A stretch of DNA of 64,000 nt from Desulfoferula sp040751985 (GCA_040751985.1 JBFMFU010000085.1:3824-67823), one strand, 5' to 3'. Positions 51,780 to 61,152 are shown, counted from the first letter of the stretch. Made by a program: numbers and translations. Notes: a model not told the origin generated them from the letters alone.

Positions 51780-53434
51780 CCCCTGGCCGCCCGGGAGGCC
51801 ATATTGCGCAGTTCATAGAAGATATCGGTGACCTGCACCAGGTTGGGGCAGGCCTCCTGGCACTGGTAGCAGGTTAGGCAGTCCCAGACCATGCGCGCGC
51901 CCATGGCCTCCTCCTGCATGCCCAGGGCCAGGCAGAACATCACCTGGTGAGGCAGCAGGTCCAACTCCTGGGCCGGCCACTCAGTGCGGAACACCAGGGG
52001 GCAGGCGTTAGTGCATGTCTTGCAGGAGTAACACTCGGAGAAGTTGCCCACCTGGGCCGAGAGCTTGAGCGTGCTCTGGAAGCGGCCCATGCGCACCGGC
52101 ACCACCTCCTGCTGGCGGCTGGGCTCGGCCTTGTGCTGGGCCGCGGCGGCCGCCTCCTGGTAGGGGCTGCCCAGGCCTGCGTCGGCCAGGTCTTCCTTGA
52201 GGGCCGCCCAAAGGTCGCGCAGGTTGATGCCCACCGGGCAGAGCATGGTGCAGCGGTCGCAGTCGCTGCACATGTAGGCCCCTTGGCGCACCTTGGCCAG
52301 TTGGGCCGCGTCGCCGCCGCCCCGCACCAGGGCGGCCAGGGAGGCCAGCTTCTCCGAGGGCAGGATGTTCTTGTTGGGCACCTGGCGGTAGGCGGTGGCC
52401 ACCGAGCAGTGCACGCTGCAGGTGCCGCAGTGGGCGCAGGCGTCCAGCTCCAGGCCCCGCAGGAAGGCGCGGCCGGCCGGGTCCATGCCCTGGCGGTCCA
52501 CGGCGGCGTTGAAGGCCATCAGCAAGGGCGCGGTGATCAGATGCATGAACTTGGTGAAGGGCAGCAGGGCCAGACCGATGAAGCAGGCCAGGAAGTGGAT
52601 GTAGTACAAGGCCTGGGCCGCATCCCAGCGGTCGCAGGCCAGGGACAAAGGCCGCAGCACCCGGGCCAGGCCGTAGGACAGGAAGGCGGACTGGGGCCGC
52701 GCATGGCACTGCACACAGCGCTCCTGGTTCAGCCTCTGGCCCAGGGCCAGCACGTCAGCTTTGTCGCTGGTCTGGCCCGCCGGGAACACCACCCCGTAGT
52801 CCCGGGCCCACAGCGAGCGCAGCGCCAAGGCCTCCTGGGGGGCGTCCAGCATCCCGTACTCCTGCACCATCCGTTCATAGCTGGCCGCGGAGTTGGTTTT
52901 CACCGCCAGCAGGGCAAAGCCGGACAAGAGCACCACGGCCAGGATGCCGATGGCGAAGCGGTCCGTGAGCCGGGTGGTGGCGCGCAGGCCCGGCACCAGC
53001 AGCCGGCGGCAGATAACCAGCACCACCCCGGACAAGACCATGCCCCCGAAGAGGTCGCGCAGCAGCAGCCAGGGATTCAGGGTGGGGTAGTAGTCGGCCA
53101 CCAGGGGGGCCACCAGTTGTTGGCCCAGGGCGTGCAGAAGCAGCAGCCCCGCGAAACCGGTGAAGATGAAGACGTGGGACAGCCAGGCCAGGACGCTGTG
53201 GCGCAGCGAGCGCCGCTGCAGGAAGCCGTCCAGCATGAGGGCCTTGGCGAATCGCCACATGCGGGCGCTGAATATGGCCCGCACCAAGGCCCTGCCCACC
53301 GCGGCGGCGCGAGGGCCGGGGCGGTACTTCTTGTCAGAAGGGCTGACCGAAACCACCAGCCATTGACGCGCCTTGTAGACCAGGCCCAAAACGCATAGAA
53401 GTAGGGCAGCGTACAAACTCAGTTGAAAAAACAT
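51776..53434 (-). CDS. HdrC-like membrane Fe-S protein with a NarI-like domain and a c-type haem motif
   Basis: 552-residue fused protein. About five hydrophobic segments lie at residues 5-20, 85-103, 130-143, 160-178 and 278-293, resembling a NarI/DsrM-type cytochrome b membrane domain. A CXXCH haem-attachment motif is at 240-244. Four ferredoxin-type motifs follow: C333-C343, C389-C399, C468-C478 and C519-C529, the last two in HdrC style. There is no signal peptide, yet a haem-c site implies periplasmic exposure of the 190-275 loop. It overlaps hdrB. The pair could pass electrons between the quinone pool and a cytoplasmic Hdr reaction, like DsrMK/TmcC-type complexes (inference). Confidence 0.85.
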   Translation of the reverse strand: MFFQLSLYAALLLCVLGLVYKARQWLVVSVSPSDKKYRPGPRAAAVGRALVRAIFSARMWRFAKALMLDGFLQRRSLRHSVLAWLSHVFIFTGFAGLLLLHALGQQLVAPLVADYYPTLNPWLLLRDLFGGMVLSGVVLVICRRLLVPGLRATTRLTDRFAIGILAVVLLSGFALLAVKTNSAASYERMVQEYGMLDAPQEALALRSLWARDYGVVFPAGQTSDKADVLALGQRLNQERCVQCHARPQSAFLSYGLARVLRPLSLACDRWDAAQALYYIHFLACFIGLALLPFTKFMHLITAPLLMAFNAAVDRQGMDPAGRAFLRGLELDACAHCGTCSVHCSVATAYRQVPNKNILPSEKLASLAALVRGGGDAAQLAKVRQGAYMCSDCDRCTMLCPVGINLRDLWAALKEDLADAGLGSPYQEAAAAAQHKAEPSRQQEVVPVRMGRFQSTLKLSAQVGNFSECYSCKTCTNACPLVFRTEWPAQELDLLPHQVMFCLALGMQEEAMGARMVWDCLTCYQCQEACPNLVQVTDIFYELRNMASRAARG

Positions 53435-53586
53435 CCTACTTCCTTAAGCAGCGCGCATAATTGTTTTGCTAGTTCCAAACCAGGCTCGGTGCGGCTTCAT
53501 GCTGGGCAACTGCCGGTTTTTCCGCGAAGAATGGCTGGCGCATCGACCAGGCTGAGTCACGCAGCGGCGCAACAACGCGTTAGGTT

Positions 53587-53618
53587 AGGATAATTAACCA
53601 GTTATATCATATTATCCT
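53587..53618. promoter_or_regulatory. Inverted repeat AGGATAAT-N16-ATTATCCT
   Basis: Perfect 8-bp arms spaced by 16 bases, about 150 bases before the hdrC start. It could be an operator or an RNA hairpin in the hdrC leader. It overlaps the first TTAACCA-type direct repeat. Confidence 0.45.
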
Positions 53619-53726
53619 TTCTGGCTTGGCACGTCACGCGGTATTCATATTACCACTCGGGTCAGGCATTGCAAGAATCAACTAGCTCAATGTTAAGTAA
53701 AACCATTTAAATCCAGGCCATAAATG

Positions 53727-53746
53727 TTAACCAAGTTATAAATCAT
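53727..53746. promoter_or_regulatory. TTAACCAAGTTATAAATCAT repeat (matches 53594-53610)
   Basis: Near-copy of the 17-mer at 53594-53610 with small insertions, in the same orientation and 133 bases apart. It contains CAAGTTATAAA, also present at 50656. Possible paired regulator sites. Confidence 0.4.
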
Positions 53747-53929
53747 TTCGCGCAAGGCATAAGATAAACATATCAATATGGCAATCAAGCATTAAATAAA
53801 TCAGCGCACAATAAGCCGCCGCCGGCCGCATTTCGGCCAGGGTTATTCATACTGTTTTGGCAGACTTTTGTGGATATCGTTATAGATATCCGGCGCATGT
53901 AATCAAGGCCAGTTGTCTGGTAGGCTTTG

Positions 53930-53963
53930 GGCCGCGGCCGGGCGCCGGGGCCCGGCCGCGGCC
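53930..53963 (-). terminator. Strong hairpin after the hybrid kinase gene
   Basis: Perfect 13-bp stem GGCCGCGGCCGGG with its complement, 8-base loop, 10 bases beyond the kinase stop. No U-run follows, so it may be a 3'-end stabiliser or a factor-dependent stop. Confidence 0.5.
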
Positions 53964-53973
53964 AGTGGGCAGT

Positions 53974-56304
53974 CTAAGCCAAGAGCGCCTCCCGGACCTT
54001 TCGGGCCAGGTCCTTGATGGTGAAGGGCTTGCCGATGAACTGGATGCCCTGGTCTATCACTCCCCGGTGGCTGATGGCGTTGGCCGTGTAGCCGGACATG
54101 AACAGGGTCTTGATGTCGGGCTTGATGGCCAATATCTTGCCCTGCAGCTCCTTGCCGTTCATCTCCGGCAGCACCACGTCCGTGAGCAGCAGGTGTATGT
54201 CGCCCTCGTAGGTTTCGGCCAGTTGGCAGGCGGCGCTCGGGGTCCGCGCGGCCAGTACGTTGTAGCCGAAGCGCGACAGCACCGTCTGGGCCAGCTCCAG
54301 CAGCTGGCTCTCGTCCTCCACGATCAACACCGTCTCGTCGCCGCCCAGGGGGGACTCCTCCACCGCCGTGGCGGCGGCCTCGGCCTTGCCCTGGAAGCGG
54401 GGGAAGTAAATCTTGAAGGTGGTGCCCAGGCCCGGCTCGCTGTAGGTGTGGATCAGGCCGTCGTTCTGTTTGACGATGCCGAAAACGGTGGACAGCCCCA
54501 GGCCGGTTCCCTCGCCCTCGCCCTTGGTGGTGAAGAAGGGCTCGAAGATGTGCTCCTGCACCTCCGGGCTCATGCCCACGCCCGTGTCGCTGAAGGAGAG
54601 CATCACATACTCCCCGGGCGGGACCTGGATGTGTTGGTTGCAGTAGGCCTCGTCCAGGACCACGTTGCCCGTCTCGATGGTGATGGTGCCGGTGTCGGGG
54701 GTGGCGTCGCGCGCGTTCACCGCCAGGTTGGCCAGAATCTGGTCCACCTGGGAGGGGTCGATGAGCACATTCCACAACTTGTCGCCGGGTATGAAGCGGA
54801 CGTTGATGTCCTCGCCGATCAGGCGCACCAGCATCTTGTGTTGATCGGCGATGGTTTGGTTCAGGGCTACCACCTTGGGCGCGGCGATCTGCCGGCGGGA
54901 GAAGGCCAACAGCTGCCGGGTCAGGTCCGCCGAGCGCCGGGCCGCCTTTTGGATCTCCTCCAGGAGGCCGTGCAGAGGGGTGTCGGGCGCCTGCTGGGCC
55001 AGGGCCATCTCGGCGTTGCCCATGATGACCCCCAGCATGTTATTGAAGTCGTGGGCCACGCCGCCGGCCAGGCGGCCCACCGCCTCCATCTTCTGGGCCT
55101 GGCGCAGCTCCTCCTCCATGCGCTCCTTTTCCTCTTCGGCCCGCTTGACGGCCTTGCCCTGCTCTATGTTGTACAGGGCCGAGGCCACGTCGTCGGCCAT
55201 CTCGGTGAACAGGACCTGGTTCTCGGGGTCCATGGCCGTGGGATGGTCCATGGAAACAGCCAGGTAGCCGTAGTGCTGCTGGCCGTGCTGCAGGCGGGCG
55301 CACATCACGTCGCCTTGCCCGCACTGCGCGGTCAGGGGGCAGGTGGCGCATAGCTGGTCGCGCTCGGTGACGTGGTAGATTCCCTTCCGCTGCTCGGCCT
55401 CCAGGCAGCAGGCGGGCAGGTTGGACTTGAGTCTATCCAGGTCTGCGGTGCAGACCACGCCCGGGCCTTTCTGGGTGTAGGCGCACCACTGGCCTTGGCC
55501 CTCGGCCAGCAAGATGAAGGCGCTCTCGTATCCCCGGCGTTCCACCAGCACCCGGCAGACCTCTTGCACCAGCCGCGGCGCGTCCTTCTCGCGCACCACC
55601 AGCTCGTTCACGGCCCGGATGGCGCGCAGGATGAGGTTCAGGCGTTGCACGCGCTTTTCCGAATCGATGCGCTCCTTGATCTCCGCGCGCAGGGCCGCGG
55701 TCCGCTCGGCCACCAAATCTTCCAGGCGGGTGTTGAGCGAGCGTAGCTCGTTCTGGGCTTGCAACAGCTCGCTGTTGGTGCGCACCGCCGCCTCATAGGT
55801 GGAGATGAGCAGAGAGAGGGTTTGCTGCTGGTCGGTGGTGATCAGCCGGCTTTTACCGCCCACCCAGATTTCGGTGCCGATGCGCACCCGGTCCTTGCTG
55901 TGCAACTTGCGGTTGCGCAGGATGTGCTCGATGCTCATCAGCAGGTAGTTTTCGCTGTAGGGCTTGGTGATGAAATAGTCGGCTCCGCATTCCAGGCCCT
56001 CCAGCACGTCCTCGGAGTTGGACAGGGAGGTGAGCAGGATCACCGGGATCTGTTTGGTGTACTCACCCAGCTTGATGCGCTTGCACAGGTGGTAGCCGTC
56101 CATCTCCGGCATCATGATGTCGCTGATGATCAGCTCTGGTTTGTCCCCTTTGATTATCTCCAGCGCGCGCACGCCGTTCTCCGCCGCCCAGACCTGGTAG
56201 CCGTGCTCTTCCAGTAGATAACGCAGCTTTTCAGCCTGGGTGGGGCTGTCCTCGACGATGAGTATCCGCGCCGGAGTAACGGGGGTCTGGTTTTGGGTGC
56301 TCAT
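53974..56304 (-). CDS. REC-GAF-histidine kinase-REC hybrid with Cys-rich GAF domain
   Basis: 776-residue soluble hybrid kinase. N-terminal receiver (Asp62 in LIISDIMMPEMDG), coiled coil about 170-220, and a GAF-like domain about 220-380 containing C319, C322, C328 and C335 (CATC...QCGQGDVMC) plus C299-C300. HisKA has His418 in GGVAHDFNNMLGV, HATPase_c follows (DTGVGMSPEVQEHIF, GTGLGLSTVFG), and a second receiver has Asp709 in LLLTDVVLPEMNG. The Cys set suggests a metal or Fe-S sensor (inference). ATG 56304 overlaps the cheB stop, so it is the output of the chemosensory operon. No DNA-binding or GGDEF domain. Confidence 0.9.
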   Translation of the reverse strand: MSTQNQTPVTPARILIVEDSPTQAEKLRYLLEEHGYQVWAAENGVRALEIIKGDKPELIISDIMMPEMDGYHLCKRIKLGEYTKQIPVILLTSLSNSEDVLEGLECGADYFITKPYSENYLLMSIEHILRNRKLHSKDRVRIGTEIWVGGKSRLITTDQQQTLSLLISTYEAAVRTNSELLQAQNELRSLNTRLEDLVAERTAALRAEIKERIDSEKRVQRLNLILRAIRAVNELVVREKDAPRLVQEVCRVLVERRGYESAFILLAEGQGQWCAYTQKGPGVVCTADLDRLKSNLPACCLEAEQRKGIYHVTERDQLCATCPLTAQCGQGDVMCARLQHGQQHYGYLAVSMDHPTAMDPENQVLFTEMADDVASALYNIEQGKAVKRAEEEKERMEEELRQAQKMEAVGRLAGGVAHDFNNMLGVIMGNAEMALAQQAPDTPLHGLLEEIQKAARRSADLTRQLLAFSRRQIAAPKVVALNQTIADQHKMLVRLIGEDINVRFIPGDKLWNVLIDPSQVDQILANLAVNARDATPDTGTITIETGNVVLDEAYCNQHIQVPPGEYVMLSFSDTGVGMSPEVQEHIFEPFFTTKGEGEGTGLGLSTVFGIVKQNDGLIHTYSEPGLGTTFKIYFPRFQGKAEAAATAVEESPLGGDETVLIVEDESQLLELAQTVLSRFGYNVLAARTPSAACQLAETYEGDIHLLLTDVVLPEMNGKELQGKILAIKPDIKTLFMSGYTANAISHRGVIDQGIQFIGKPFTIKDLARKVREALLA

Positions 56305-57360
56305 TGCGTACTCCTACGGTTTCGGTTGGCCAGGCTGGCCAGCAGGGCGGCGATGCCCTCCGGCGGCAGGGTGTACTCGGCCGCGTCCAGCTCCAAGGCC
56401 GCGCCGGGCATGCCGAAGATGACTGAACTGGCCTTGTCCTGCACCACGGTCACCGCCCCGCAATCCCGCATGGTCTTGAGGGCCTCGGCGCCGTCGTTGC
56501 CCATGCCCGTGAGCAGCACTCCCACTGCCTGGGCCCCGAAGGCCGTCGCCACGCTGCGGAACAGATGCGCCACCGACGGCCGCAAGCCACGCTCCGGCGG
56601 CTGGTTGGCCAGCACGATGCGCGGCCCGGCCTCTACGCCCATGTGCACACCCTCCGGGGCCACGTAGCCCCAGCCGGGCTGGGGATACTCGCCCTGGCCG
56701 GCGATGCGCAGGGGGAAGCGCGAAGCGCCGGCCAGCCAATCCACGAAGCCTTGCACGAACCCCGCGGCGATGTGCTGCACGATGAGCAGGGGGAAAGGCA
56801 GGTTGCGGGGTAGGGCGGACAGTATCTGCTGCAGCACCGGCGGCCCGCCGGTGGAGGCGCCGATGGCCGCCAGCTTGATGACCGCCGGCGCGCCGGCGGG
56901 CCGGGGGGGCGGGTGCCGGGGCCGGCGCCGGCCTCTGGGCCCGCGGCTTGCGGGTGACCACCCTGACCTCGGACATCAGCTTGACGGTCTGGATCAGCAC
57001 CTTGGCCGCCGCGGCATAGTCGGGGTGGGTGATGCCCGGCGGCCGGGGCACCACCGCCAGGGCGCCGGCCTCCATGGCCTGGAAGGAGAACTGCACCTCG
57101 GTGCTGTTGGAGCTGCCGCTGACGATGATGATGGGCGTGGGCTGGCTGGACATGATCTGCCGGGTGGCCTCGAAGCCGTCCATCATGGGCATGTGTACGT
57201 CCATGGTGATCACATCCGGGCGCACCCGCTTGATGGCCGCCAGGGCCTCCAGGCCGTTGCCCACCGCCTCCGTCACCTGGATGCCGGGGTCCCCGCTGAA
57301 GATATGCATCAAAAGCTCCCGCACCACGCGGGAGTCGTCGACGATGAGCACCTTTATCAT
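56301..57360 (-). pseudogene. cheB: CheB methylesterase with an apparent frameshift
   Basis: Protein-glutamate methylesterase in two frames. The receiver half (57360 to about 56910; Asp in VITMDVHMPMMDG) is followed, after a Pro/Ala linker, by the esterase half in another frame (GASTGG with the catalytic Ser, VQHIAAGF with His, TGMGNDG with Asp). A run of seven Gs (56903-56909; Cs on the coding strand) lies at the switch. Removing one base gives a continuous PAP-rich linker leading into AVIKLAAIGASTGG. It may be sequencing error, a real mutation or a slippage site. Both halves look otherwise intact. The end overlaps the hybrid kinase start. Confidence 0.85.
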
Positions 57361-57385
57361 CAGTACCTGCCTTCAGGTTCGCGGT

Positions 57386-59632
57386 TCAGAGGAGCTTGCG
57401 CACCACGTCCAACAGATTGCTCTGGTCGAAGCTGCTTTTCACGATGTAGGCGGCGGCGCCCACGTCTATGCCCCGCTCGCGGTCCTCGCGGGACTCCAGG
57501 GCGGTCACCAGCACCACCGGCAGCTGCCCCAGCTTGGGATCGCCGCGCAGCTTGCTGGTCAGCTCGAAGCCGTTCATGCGCGGCATGTCCACGTCCGACA
57601 CCAGCAGGTCGAAGTCGCCGCTGCGCGCCTGCATGAAGGCGTCGGCGCCGTCCACGGCCGTGGACACCTGGAAACCGGCGGTCTGCAGGATGTTCTTGAT
57701 CAGGGTGCGGGCGGTGATGGAGTCCTCGGCCACCAGGATGCGGGCCGCGGCCGCCGGCTTGGCCTGGGCCTGCGGGGCCGGGCCCTGGGCGGCCGGGCGC
57801 AGGGCCGAGACCATCAGGTCCGGCGCGTTGAGTACCGGCACCACCCGGCCGGTGCCCAGCACCGCCGCCCCGGTCAGGTTGCGCACCCGGCTGAGCTGCC
57901 GGCCTAGGTCCTTGAGCAGCACCTGCTGCTCCTCCAGCACCTCGTCCACCTGCAGGGCGATGCGCTTGTCGCCCGAGGCCAGCACCAGCAGCGCGGCCCG
58001 CTCGCCCCCGGCCCCCTGGCCGGCGGGCGCAGGCCGGGCGGCGCTGGGGCGCGCGGCCACCCCCAGGCAGTCGCCCAGGTTCACCAGGGCCAGCACCTCG
58101 CCGTCCAGGCGTATGGTGCGCCGATTGCCCACGGTCTTTACCTCCTGGCGGCCGGCCTGCAGTACGCGCCGCACGTTGAGGGTGGGCAGCAGGAAAAGGT
58201 ATTCGCCCACCCGCACCAGCACCCCCCGGAAGGTGGCTAGGGTCATGGGCAGCAGCAGGCGGAAGCGGGCGCCCTGGCCGCGCTCGGCCTCCAGGGACAG
58301 CGACCCGCCCAGCCGTTCTACCTTTTCGCGCACGATGGCCAGGCCCAGGCCGCGGCCGGAGGGGTCGGTGATGATGGGGCTGGTGGAGACGCCGGACTGG
58401 AAGATGAGCCCCAGGGTATCCTTGTCGTCCAGCTTGGCGGCGGCCTCGGCCGAGATGGCCCCCTTGCGCACCGCCGCCTTGCGCACCCGCTCCAGGTCGA
58501 TGCCCTCGCCGTCGTCGGCCACCACCACCTCCACCTGGCGGCCGTCCTGGGCCGCGAAGCTCACGGTGATGGTGCCTTTGGGCGGCTTGTTCTGGCGTGC
58601 ACGCTCCTCGGGCTTTTGCAGGCCATGGTCGATGCAGTTGCGTATGAGGTGGATCAAGGGGTCCTTCAGGTCGTCCAGGATGCGCTTGTCGATCTCGATC
58701 TCGGTGCCGCTGAGGACCAGCTCCACCTCCTTGCCCTGCTGGCGCGAAAGGTTGCGCACGAAGCGGGGCAGCACGTCTACCAGGGTAGTCACCGGCAGCA
58801 TTAGGATGGTCTTCATGTCCTCCAGGTGCTGGTCCACCATGCGCCGGATGTTGCGCTGGTCCTCGGCCAGGGAGCCGGCCAGGCCCTCCAATTGGTGTTG
58901 CAGGGTGCTCAGGCGGCTGTGAATGTCCTCGGCGTCGTCGTGGCCCCGGCCCAGCTCTACGTTCCAGGCCGCCAGGCCGTTCAGGATGCCCTGCAGATCC
59001 GCCGACCGCTGGTTGGCGGTCATCTTGAACATGATCATCTCCTCGGCCTGCAGCAGCAGCGGGTCCAGCTTGGCCGTGGGTATCCGCACGTTGTCGCCCA
59101 CGGCCTGGCCGGCCTCGGGCGGGGCGGGCGCCGGCGAGGGCGGGGGCTCGGGGGCGGGCGGCGCCTGGCGCCGGGTCCGGCGCGGCGCGGCGGCTTCGGG
59201 CGGGGCGGCCTCCGGCGTGGTGCCCAGGGCGGCCTGGCGCAGCTGCTCGATCAGCTCCAGGCGGGCCGCGGCCTCCGGCGGAGCGGCCTGGCCCTGCAGC
59301 GCGGCCAGCTGCCGCGCAAGGTGGTCCATTGCCTGGTGGATCAGGTCGTAAAGGGCCGGCGCCAGCTTGATCTGCTCCCGCTTCAGGGCGGACAGCACGC
59401 TCTCCAGCGGCTGGCAGACGGACTCGATCTCGGTCTGGTCCACCGAGCGGGCCGCGCCCTTGAGGCTGTGCGTGGCGCGGAAGACGGTTTCGATCAGCTC
59501 CGCCCTGCGCGCCGGCGCCAGCTTTTTTTCCAGATCCATGATGCCGGCGGATATGGCCTGCAGATGCTCCTGGGCCTCCACCCGGAAGGTGGCCAGGATG
59601 CGTTTGAGAAACTCGGCGTCCTTGGAGCCCAT
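57386..59632 (-). CDS. cheA: Hybrid CheA histidine kinase with C-terminal receiver
   Basis: 748-residue CheA-REC. The Hpt domain has His55 in RATHSLKGAARSVD. A Pro/Ala-rich linker (about 150-185) follows. The P3/P4 kinase core shows IHLIRNCIDHGLQ, DDGEGIDLERV and GRGLGLAIV. A CheW-like domain follows (about 470-600), then REC with Asp in LLVSDVDMPRMNG (about 625-745). The CheY-binding P2 domain seems absent. The same layout occurs in WspE. It is 15 bases after the receptor gene and 25 before cheB. Likely phosphorylates its own REC, CheB and possibly the hybrid kinase. Confidence 0.93.
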   Translation of the reverse strand: MGSKDAEFLKRILATFRVEAQEHLQAISAGIMDLEKKLAPARRAELIETVFRATHSLKGAARSVDQTEIESVCQPLESVLSALKREQIKLAPALYDLIHQAMDHLARQLAALQGQAAPPEAAARLELIEQLRQAALGTTPEAAPPEAAAPRRTRRQAPPAPEPPPSPAPAPPEAGQAVGDNVRIPTAKLDPLLLQAEEMIMFKMTANQRSADLQGILNGLAAWNVELGRGHDDAEDIHSRLSTLQHQLEGLAGSLAEDQRNIRRMVDQHLEDMKTILMLPVTTLVDVLPRFVRNLSRQQGKEVELVLSGTEIEIDKRILDDLKDPLIHLIRNCIDHGLQKPEERARQNKPPKGTITVSFAAQDGRQVEVVVADDGEGIDLERVRKAAVRKGAISAEAAAKLDDKDTLGLIFQSGVSTSPIITDPSGRGLGLAIVREKVERLGGSLSLEAERGQGARFRLLLPMTLATFRGVLVRVGEYLFLLPTLNVRRVLQAGRQEVKTVGNRRTIRLDGEVLALVNLGDCLGVAARPSAARPAPAGQGAGGERAALLVLASGDKRIALQVDEVLEEQQVLLKDLGRQLSRVRNLTGAAVLGTGRVVPVLNAPDLMVSALRPAAQGPAPQAQAKPAAAARILVAEDSITARTLIKNILQTAGFQVSTAVDGADAFMQARSGDFDLLVSDVDMPRMNGFELTSKLRGDPKLGQLPVVLVTALESREDRERGIDVGAAAYIVKSSFDQSNLLDVVRKLL

Positions 59633-59646
59633 GGCTTACTCCGTCG

Positions 59647-61128
59647 CTACACCTTGTAGCGCGCCACCAGACGCTTCAGGTTCTGCCCCAGTTCGTTGAG
59701 GTTGTGGGCGGCGGTCTCCACCTGCTTCATGGAGGCGGCGGTCTCGGCCCCGGCCTGGTTGATGCTCTCCATGGCCACCCCCACCTGGTCCATGCCCACC
59801 ACCTGCTGCTGGCCCGACACCGCGATCTGGGTGGCGGCCTGGGCCGCTTCGGTGGTGCTCTCGGCCAGGGCCCGAATGGCCTCGCCGGCCTGGGCCGACT
59901 GCCGCGCACCCGCCTCCACCGCCTTGCTGCCCTGCTCGGTGGCCATCACCGCCGCGCTGGTGGCCTTCTGGATGTCCCCCAGAATGGTGCGCACCTGGGA
60001 GGTGGCCTGCTTGGATTGCTCGGCCAGGCTCTTGATCTCCTGCGCCACCACCGCGAACCCCTTGCCCTGCTCCCCGGCCTTGGCCGCCTCGATGGCCGCG
60101 TTCACCGCCAGCAGGTTGGACTGGTCGGCCAGGTCCGTGACCGTGGCGATGATGCCGCCGATGGACTGGCCCTGCTCGCTCAAAAACACGATGGTCTTGG
60201 CGATGGACTCCATCTCGGCCCGGATGCGCTGTATGCCCGCGGCCACCTCGTCCACGGCCCCCTTGCCGGTCTGGGCCACCTGGGCCACGCCCTGGGCCCC
60301 GGCCGATACGTCCTTGGCCTTCTTGTCCGTGAGCTGGGCGGCCTGGCGTACCTCCTCCACGGTGGTGGTGGTCTGGCTGATGGCCGCGGCGGTCTCGGCG
60401 CTGCCCGAGGCCACCTGGGTGGTGGCGGTCATGATCTCGCTGGCCGCCGACCCCAGTTGGCTGACCGCCTGAGAGATCTCCGCGGTGATGCGATTGAGCA
60501 CCAAGACCATCACCAAACCCAGGAGAAAAGCGGCTATCCCCAGGATCACAAATACTTGGACCGTTCCCTTGGCCTGCTGCACATCCATCTCGATTATCTT
60601 GGCCAATCTGGCGCTTTCTCTCTGCCCCAGATCAGCCAGAATCTCCCATATCTTCTGGTACCGTTGGTCCTGCACGCCGGCGGCCAGTTGCCTGGCCTCT
60701 TCCATCTTGCCCTGATAGATCAAGGCGATCTGCTGCTCCCTGGCAGTGCGGTACTGGGCCATGATGGCCTTCAGCTCCTGCAACTGGCCTCTGGACCGGG
60801 GGTCCTGCTCCAGGGTGAGCAGGAGCCGCATCATTTCATCGGCTTCTGCCGCGCGCTTGCGAATATTCTTTTCGTTCTCCGCCTGTTGCGCCCGTTTGGT
60901 GGCCAGGGTCATTTCCAATATCTCGGCGCGGTTATGGTTCTCGTGCGCCCGTAGCTTCTGGAGATTCAAGACCTTGACTAGGCCCACGTCGTGGATCTCT
61001 TTCTCCGACTGGGCCAAGGACGCCATGTTCCAGTAGGCCACGGCGATCACCGCCGCCAGCAGGAGCCACATGGCCCCAAAGCCAATGAGCAGCTTGGCTC
61101 GGGTGGAAAGTTTGTTGAACCACGCCAC
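59647..61128 (-). CDS. Methyl-accepting chemotaxis protein without HAMP
   Basis: 493-residue receptor with TM1 at about 12-32 and TM2 at about 190-211. The periplasmic 4-helix-bundle-like region between them is rich in charged residues. Just after TM2 the sequence runs directly into the signalling coiled coil (SQAVSQLGSAASEIMTATTQ), with no recognisable HAMP. The tip has GEQGKGFAVVAQEIKSLAEQS, typical of all MCPs. No C-terminal CheR-docking pentapeptide. GTG start 61128 with AGGAGG upstream. It lies between cheW and cheA. Confidence 0.93.
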   Translation of the reverse strand: MAWFNKLSTRAKLLIGFGAMWLLLAAVIAVAYWNMASLAQSEKEIHDVGLVKVLNLQKLRAHENHNRAEILEMTLATKRAQQAENEKNIRKRAAEADEMMRLLLTLEQDPRSRGQLQELKAIMAQYRTAREQQIALIYQGKMEEARQLAAGVQDQRYQKIWEILADLGQRESARLAKIIEMDVQQAKGTVQVFVILGIAAFLLGLVMVLVLNRITAEISQAVSQLGSAASEIMTATTQVASGSAETAAAISQTTTTVEEVRQAAQLTDKKAKDVSAGAQGVAQVAQTGKGAVDEVAAGIQRIRAEMESIAKTIVFLSEQGQSIGGIIATVTDLADQSNLLAVNAAIEAAKAGEQGKGFAVVAQEIKSLAEQSKQATSQVRTILGDIQKATSAAVMATEQGSKAVEAGARQSAQAGEAIRALAESTTEAAQAATQIAVSGQQQVVGMDQVGVAMESINQAGAETAASMKQVETAAHNLNELGQNLKRLVARYKV

Positions 61129-61152
61129 GTCGGTCCCTCCTTTTTGGCTGGG

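Larger units (their letters stand above)
53435..53973. promoter_or_regulatory. 539-base A+T-rich intergenic region upstream of hdrC-hdrB
   Basis: Long non-coding stretch, A+T-rich between 53585 and 53830. It holds an inverted repeat (53587-53618), two near-identical TTAACCA-GTTATA-type repeats (53594-53610 and 53727-53746), and a 13-bp GC hairpin next to the kinase stop. I see no small gene or tRNA. Confidence 0.5.

Noticed and set aside
53621..53640. TGGCAC element resembling a sigma-54 -24 box upstream of hdrC
   Set aside because: No matching -12 GC element at the right distance and it points away from hdrC.
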